Assembly (NCBI GenBank): GCA_964530165.1
Contig: CAZGYE010000314.1
Span: 1 to 6,697, forward strand
Source of the DNA: CAZGYE01 sp964530165
Lineage (GTDB): Bacteria; Planctomycetota; Planctomycetia; Planctomycetales; Planctomycetaceae
Length of the DNA: 6,697 bases
Direction of reading: 5' to 3'
The notes beneath the pieces are model-generated. The model had not been told where the DNA came from. It saw only the letters and a list, made by a program, of their open reading frames with translations, and did no database searches. Both the position numbers and the translations under genes were made by a program. Below are positions 5,071 through 6,697 of the stretch, one piece after another; position 1 is the first letter of the stretch, and each line of letters opens with the position of its first letter.

Positions 5071-6697
5071 TCAGACGATCAGCCGCACGCCGCCTAGCTC
5101 GGCCTGGTCGTATTTGAAGTTGGCGCCGTGGGATCCGATGAACATCAGGTTCTTGGGCACCTTCCATTTTCCCGAGAGTTGGTCAATCAGGGCAGGGCAG
5201 AAGGTCCCCTCGTAAACGACGAGATCGATGTCGATCTCTGGGTAGGCCTGGTCCAGGATCTTCAGGTCGGTCTTCAGTTTCTCCGGTACGGTGTCCGGGT
5301 CCTCGACGACCGTGACGATCTTGATCCGGTTGGTGTGCTCGTTTCGGCGAACGTAGAGGATGGCGTTGTTCAGGTTGGCTGTGTTGTCTCCCCGTGTGAA
5401 GAAGACGACCTGCTGCGCGTTGATCTCGTCGATCTTGGCGATGATCGCCCGGGATATGTTGCCCAGCATTTCACCCAGCGACGTGCTGACGGCCCGCACG
5501 GCGCCCAGGCAGGTTTTCAGCAGCCCGATGCGGCTGAGCATGATCACCACGACCAGCACAGTCGGGATGAAGTACGACAGGAAGACCAGAGAATAGTCGG
5601 GGTTCTCCACCGCAATGCCGATCAGAGCCGCCAGCACGGCAGTGACGGCCGTCAAGACGTACAGCCACGGGGCCCGGATCGGCCGGGGCAGACGCGCCCG
5701 CTTGACCTTCAGCAGAATGTTGCCGATGGCAAACAGGACCATCACGGCCAGAAACGACAGCGTGTAAACCCCGGCAAGCGCCTCGAGCTTCCCGCGGGTG
5801 ATCAGCAGCACCGACACGGCCAACAGGAAGAACCCGGCGATGATGCGGTGCGTCGTGCCGCGGCGATTCGTCTTCAGCAGAAACTGCGGCAGGCAACGGT
5901 CCAGCGTCATGCGGTGTACCAGCCCCGTGACGCCGACGTAGCTTGTCAGCACGGCCCCGCTCAACACCAGCGCCGCGTCGATCGAAATGAACGTCATCAG
6001 CCACGGCCCGCCTGACAGCTCGCCCAGGTAGGCCAGCAAATGATCTTTGTGGAAACCGACGTCCTCCACTCGCATCAGCGCCAGTGTCAGCAGCGCCATG
6101 CTGGGATTGAGGATCGACACGGCAATCCACATATTCCTCAGTGTTTTGGGGAACACGCCCTCGGCCTGCTCCTCGACAAAGTTCGCAGAGCTCTCGAACC
6201 CGGAAATCCCCAGCATGGCTGCACAAAAGCCGAAGAACAGTGCAGCCAGCAAGCCGCGGTTTGTGTACAGAATCAGGCGGTCTGCCGACCCTTCGACGGC
6301 CTCAGCGTGGTCTGCGTCTGCTGAGTTTTTCAAGGGGACGCGGATCGTCACACCGTCCCCGCCGGCCGGGTCTTCAATCCGCCACGTCCCCGGCGACTGG
6401 GAGACGACTTCGACCCGGGTGGGAAGTTCCAGCCCGGTCTTGCTGAGCTGATGGCGCAGCGCATCGGGTACGCGGCCGTCGTCCAACGCTCGGGCGATCT
6501 TCGCGATCACGTCGCTGGCATCCGGGTCCAATTCATGGGCGCTCAGGACTTGCTGTCGCTCGATCGGTTTTTCACGCGCCGTGAAGTTTTGTTTCAGGTT
6601 CTCCGTCCCGTTGGACCACAACGACGCCAGCCCGAGAACCAGCAGCAGAGCGAGCGCAACTAAATGCGTCAGAAAAATGGCGATGGCCACTCGGGCC
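5071..6697 (-). CDS. APC-superfamily amino-acid/cation permease with soluble C-terminal domain (C-terminal part)
   Basis: The frame stays open to the right edge, so the start lies outside. The GTG at 6688-6690 is only an internal codon, since it opens directly into a membrane helix. Counting residues from that GTG, 1-25 is a helix that I assign as TM5, and 145-172 contains the TM6 signature GFESSANFVEE (164-174) typical of APC transporters. Six further helices follow at about 184-205, 229-255, 284-301, 307-332, 342-362 and 367-389, completing a twelve-helix plan. Between TM5 and TM6 lies a hydrophilic stretch of about 110 residues (28-140), expected to face outside, where most relatives have a short loop. 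Residues about 410-539 form a soluble cytoplasmic alpha/beta domain (VVFFTRGDN, IKIVTVVED, LVVYEG, LMFIGSHG), reminiscent of universal-stress or CCC-transporter tails. It is likely a uniporter or symporter for amino acids or cations; the substrate is unknown. It converges on the glycosidase remnant, with 22 bases between stops. Confidence 0.85.
   Translation of the reverse strand, partial: ARVAIAIFLTHLVALALLLVLGLASLWSNGTENLKQNFTAREKPIERQQVLSAHELDPDASDVIAKIARALDDGRVPDALRHQLSKTGLELPTRVEVVSQSPGTWRIEDPAGGDGVTIRVPLKNSADADHAEAVEGSADRLILYTNRGLLAALFFGFCAAMLGISGFESSANFVEEQAEGVFPKTLRNMWIAVSILNPSMALLTLALMRVEDVGFHKDHLLAYLGELSGGPWLMTFISIDAALVLSGAVLTSYVGVTGLVHRMTLDRCLPQFLLKTNRRGTTHRIIAGFFLLAVSVLLITRGKLEALAGVYTLSFLAVMVLFAIGNILLKVKRARLPRPIRAPWLYVLTAVTAVLAALIGIAVENPDYSLVFLSYFIPTVLVVVIMLSRIGLLKTCLGAVRAVSTSLGEMLGNISRAIIAKIDEINAQQVVFFTRGDNTANLNNAILYVRRNEHTNRIKIVTVVEDPDTVPEKLKTDLKILDQAYPEIDIDLVVYEGTFCPALIDQLSGKWKVPKNLMFIGSHGANFKYDQAELGGVRLIV

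Noticed and set aside
5061..5093. Hairpin GCGGCG...CGCCGC between the convergent genes as a terminator
   Set aside because: The stem is only 6 pairs with a 21-base loop, lacks a T-run, and overlaps the permease coding end. It is probably chance in GC-rich DNA.
5128..6015. Plus-strand open frame of 295 codons opposite the permease
   Set aside because: It is antisense to clear transmembrane helices and a conserved TM6 motif. The product is a low-complexity Gln/Asp/Arg-rich chain typical of a reversed membrane gene.
6688..6690. GTG as the true start of the permease
   Set aside because: The frame stays open beyond it to the window edge, and the protein would lack the first four helices of the APC fold.

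Overview
The window is GC-rich and bacterial. It most resembles a Planctomycetota (or related PVC-group) genome. The grounds are an exported Gfo/Idh/MocA oxidoreductase with a twin-arginine leader of planctomycete style, a corrinoid-methyltransferase-like UroD protein, and large secreted carbohydrate-related proteins. The assignment rests on gene style only, since there is no rRNA or marker gene here.

Layout from left to right. Bases 1-1129 (minus strand) hold the N-terminal 376 codons of a secreted protein with a beta-sandwich domain followed by a glutamine-amidotransferase-like domain; it runs off the left edge. After a 102-base gap comes a complete Tat-exported Gfo/Idh/MocA oxidoreductase (1232-2524, minus), which probably heads the same transcript. 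A 92-base divergent region (2525-2616) carries two abutting palindromes. It separates the oxidoreductase from a complete UroD/MtaA-type protein (2617-3816, plus). Next, 42 bases downstream on the same strand, are the remains of a secreted protein that I read as a decaying relative of DUF5696-like probable glycosidases. It consists of a signal-peptide fragment (3859-4104) and a 315-codon remainder (4101-5048), with apparent internal deletions and a late frameshift. The right end (5071-6697, minus, convergent) is the C-terminal part of an APC-superfamily permease with TM5-TM12, an unusual insertion between TM5 and TM6, and a soluble C-terminal domain.

The exported oxidoreductase, the secreted left-hand protein and the secreted glycosidase remnant suggest a sugar or glycan utilisation neighbourhood. 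The UroD-like protein has the His-x-Cys...Cys pattern of corrinoid/CoM methyltransferases and could handle methyl groups, but its substrate cannot be read from the sequence. The permease is convergent and probably an unrelated unit. I found no tRNA, rRNA, CRISPR array, insertion sequence or convincing terminator. The window is fully packed, with no gene-free stretch longer than about 100 bases. I do not see strong evidence for a wholly new system. The best leads are the deletion-riddled glycosidase, the permease insertion and the divergent palindromes.
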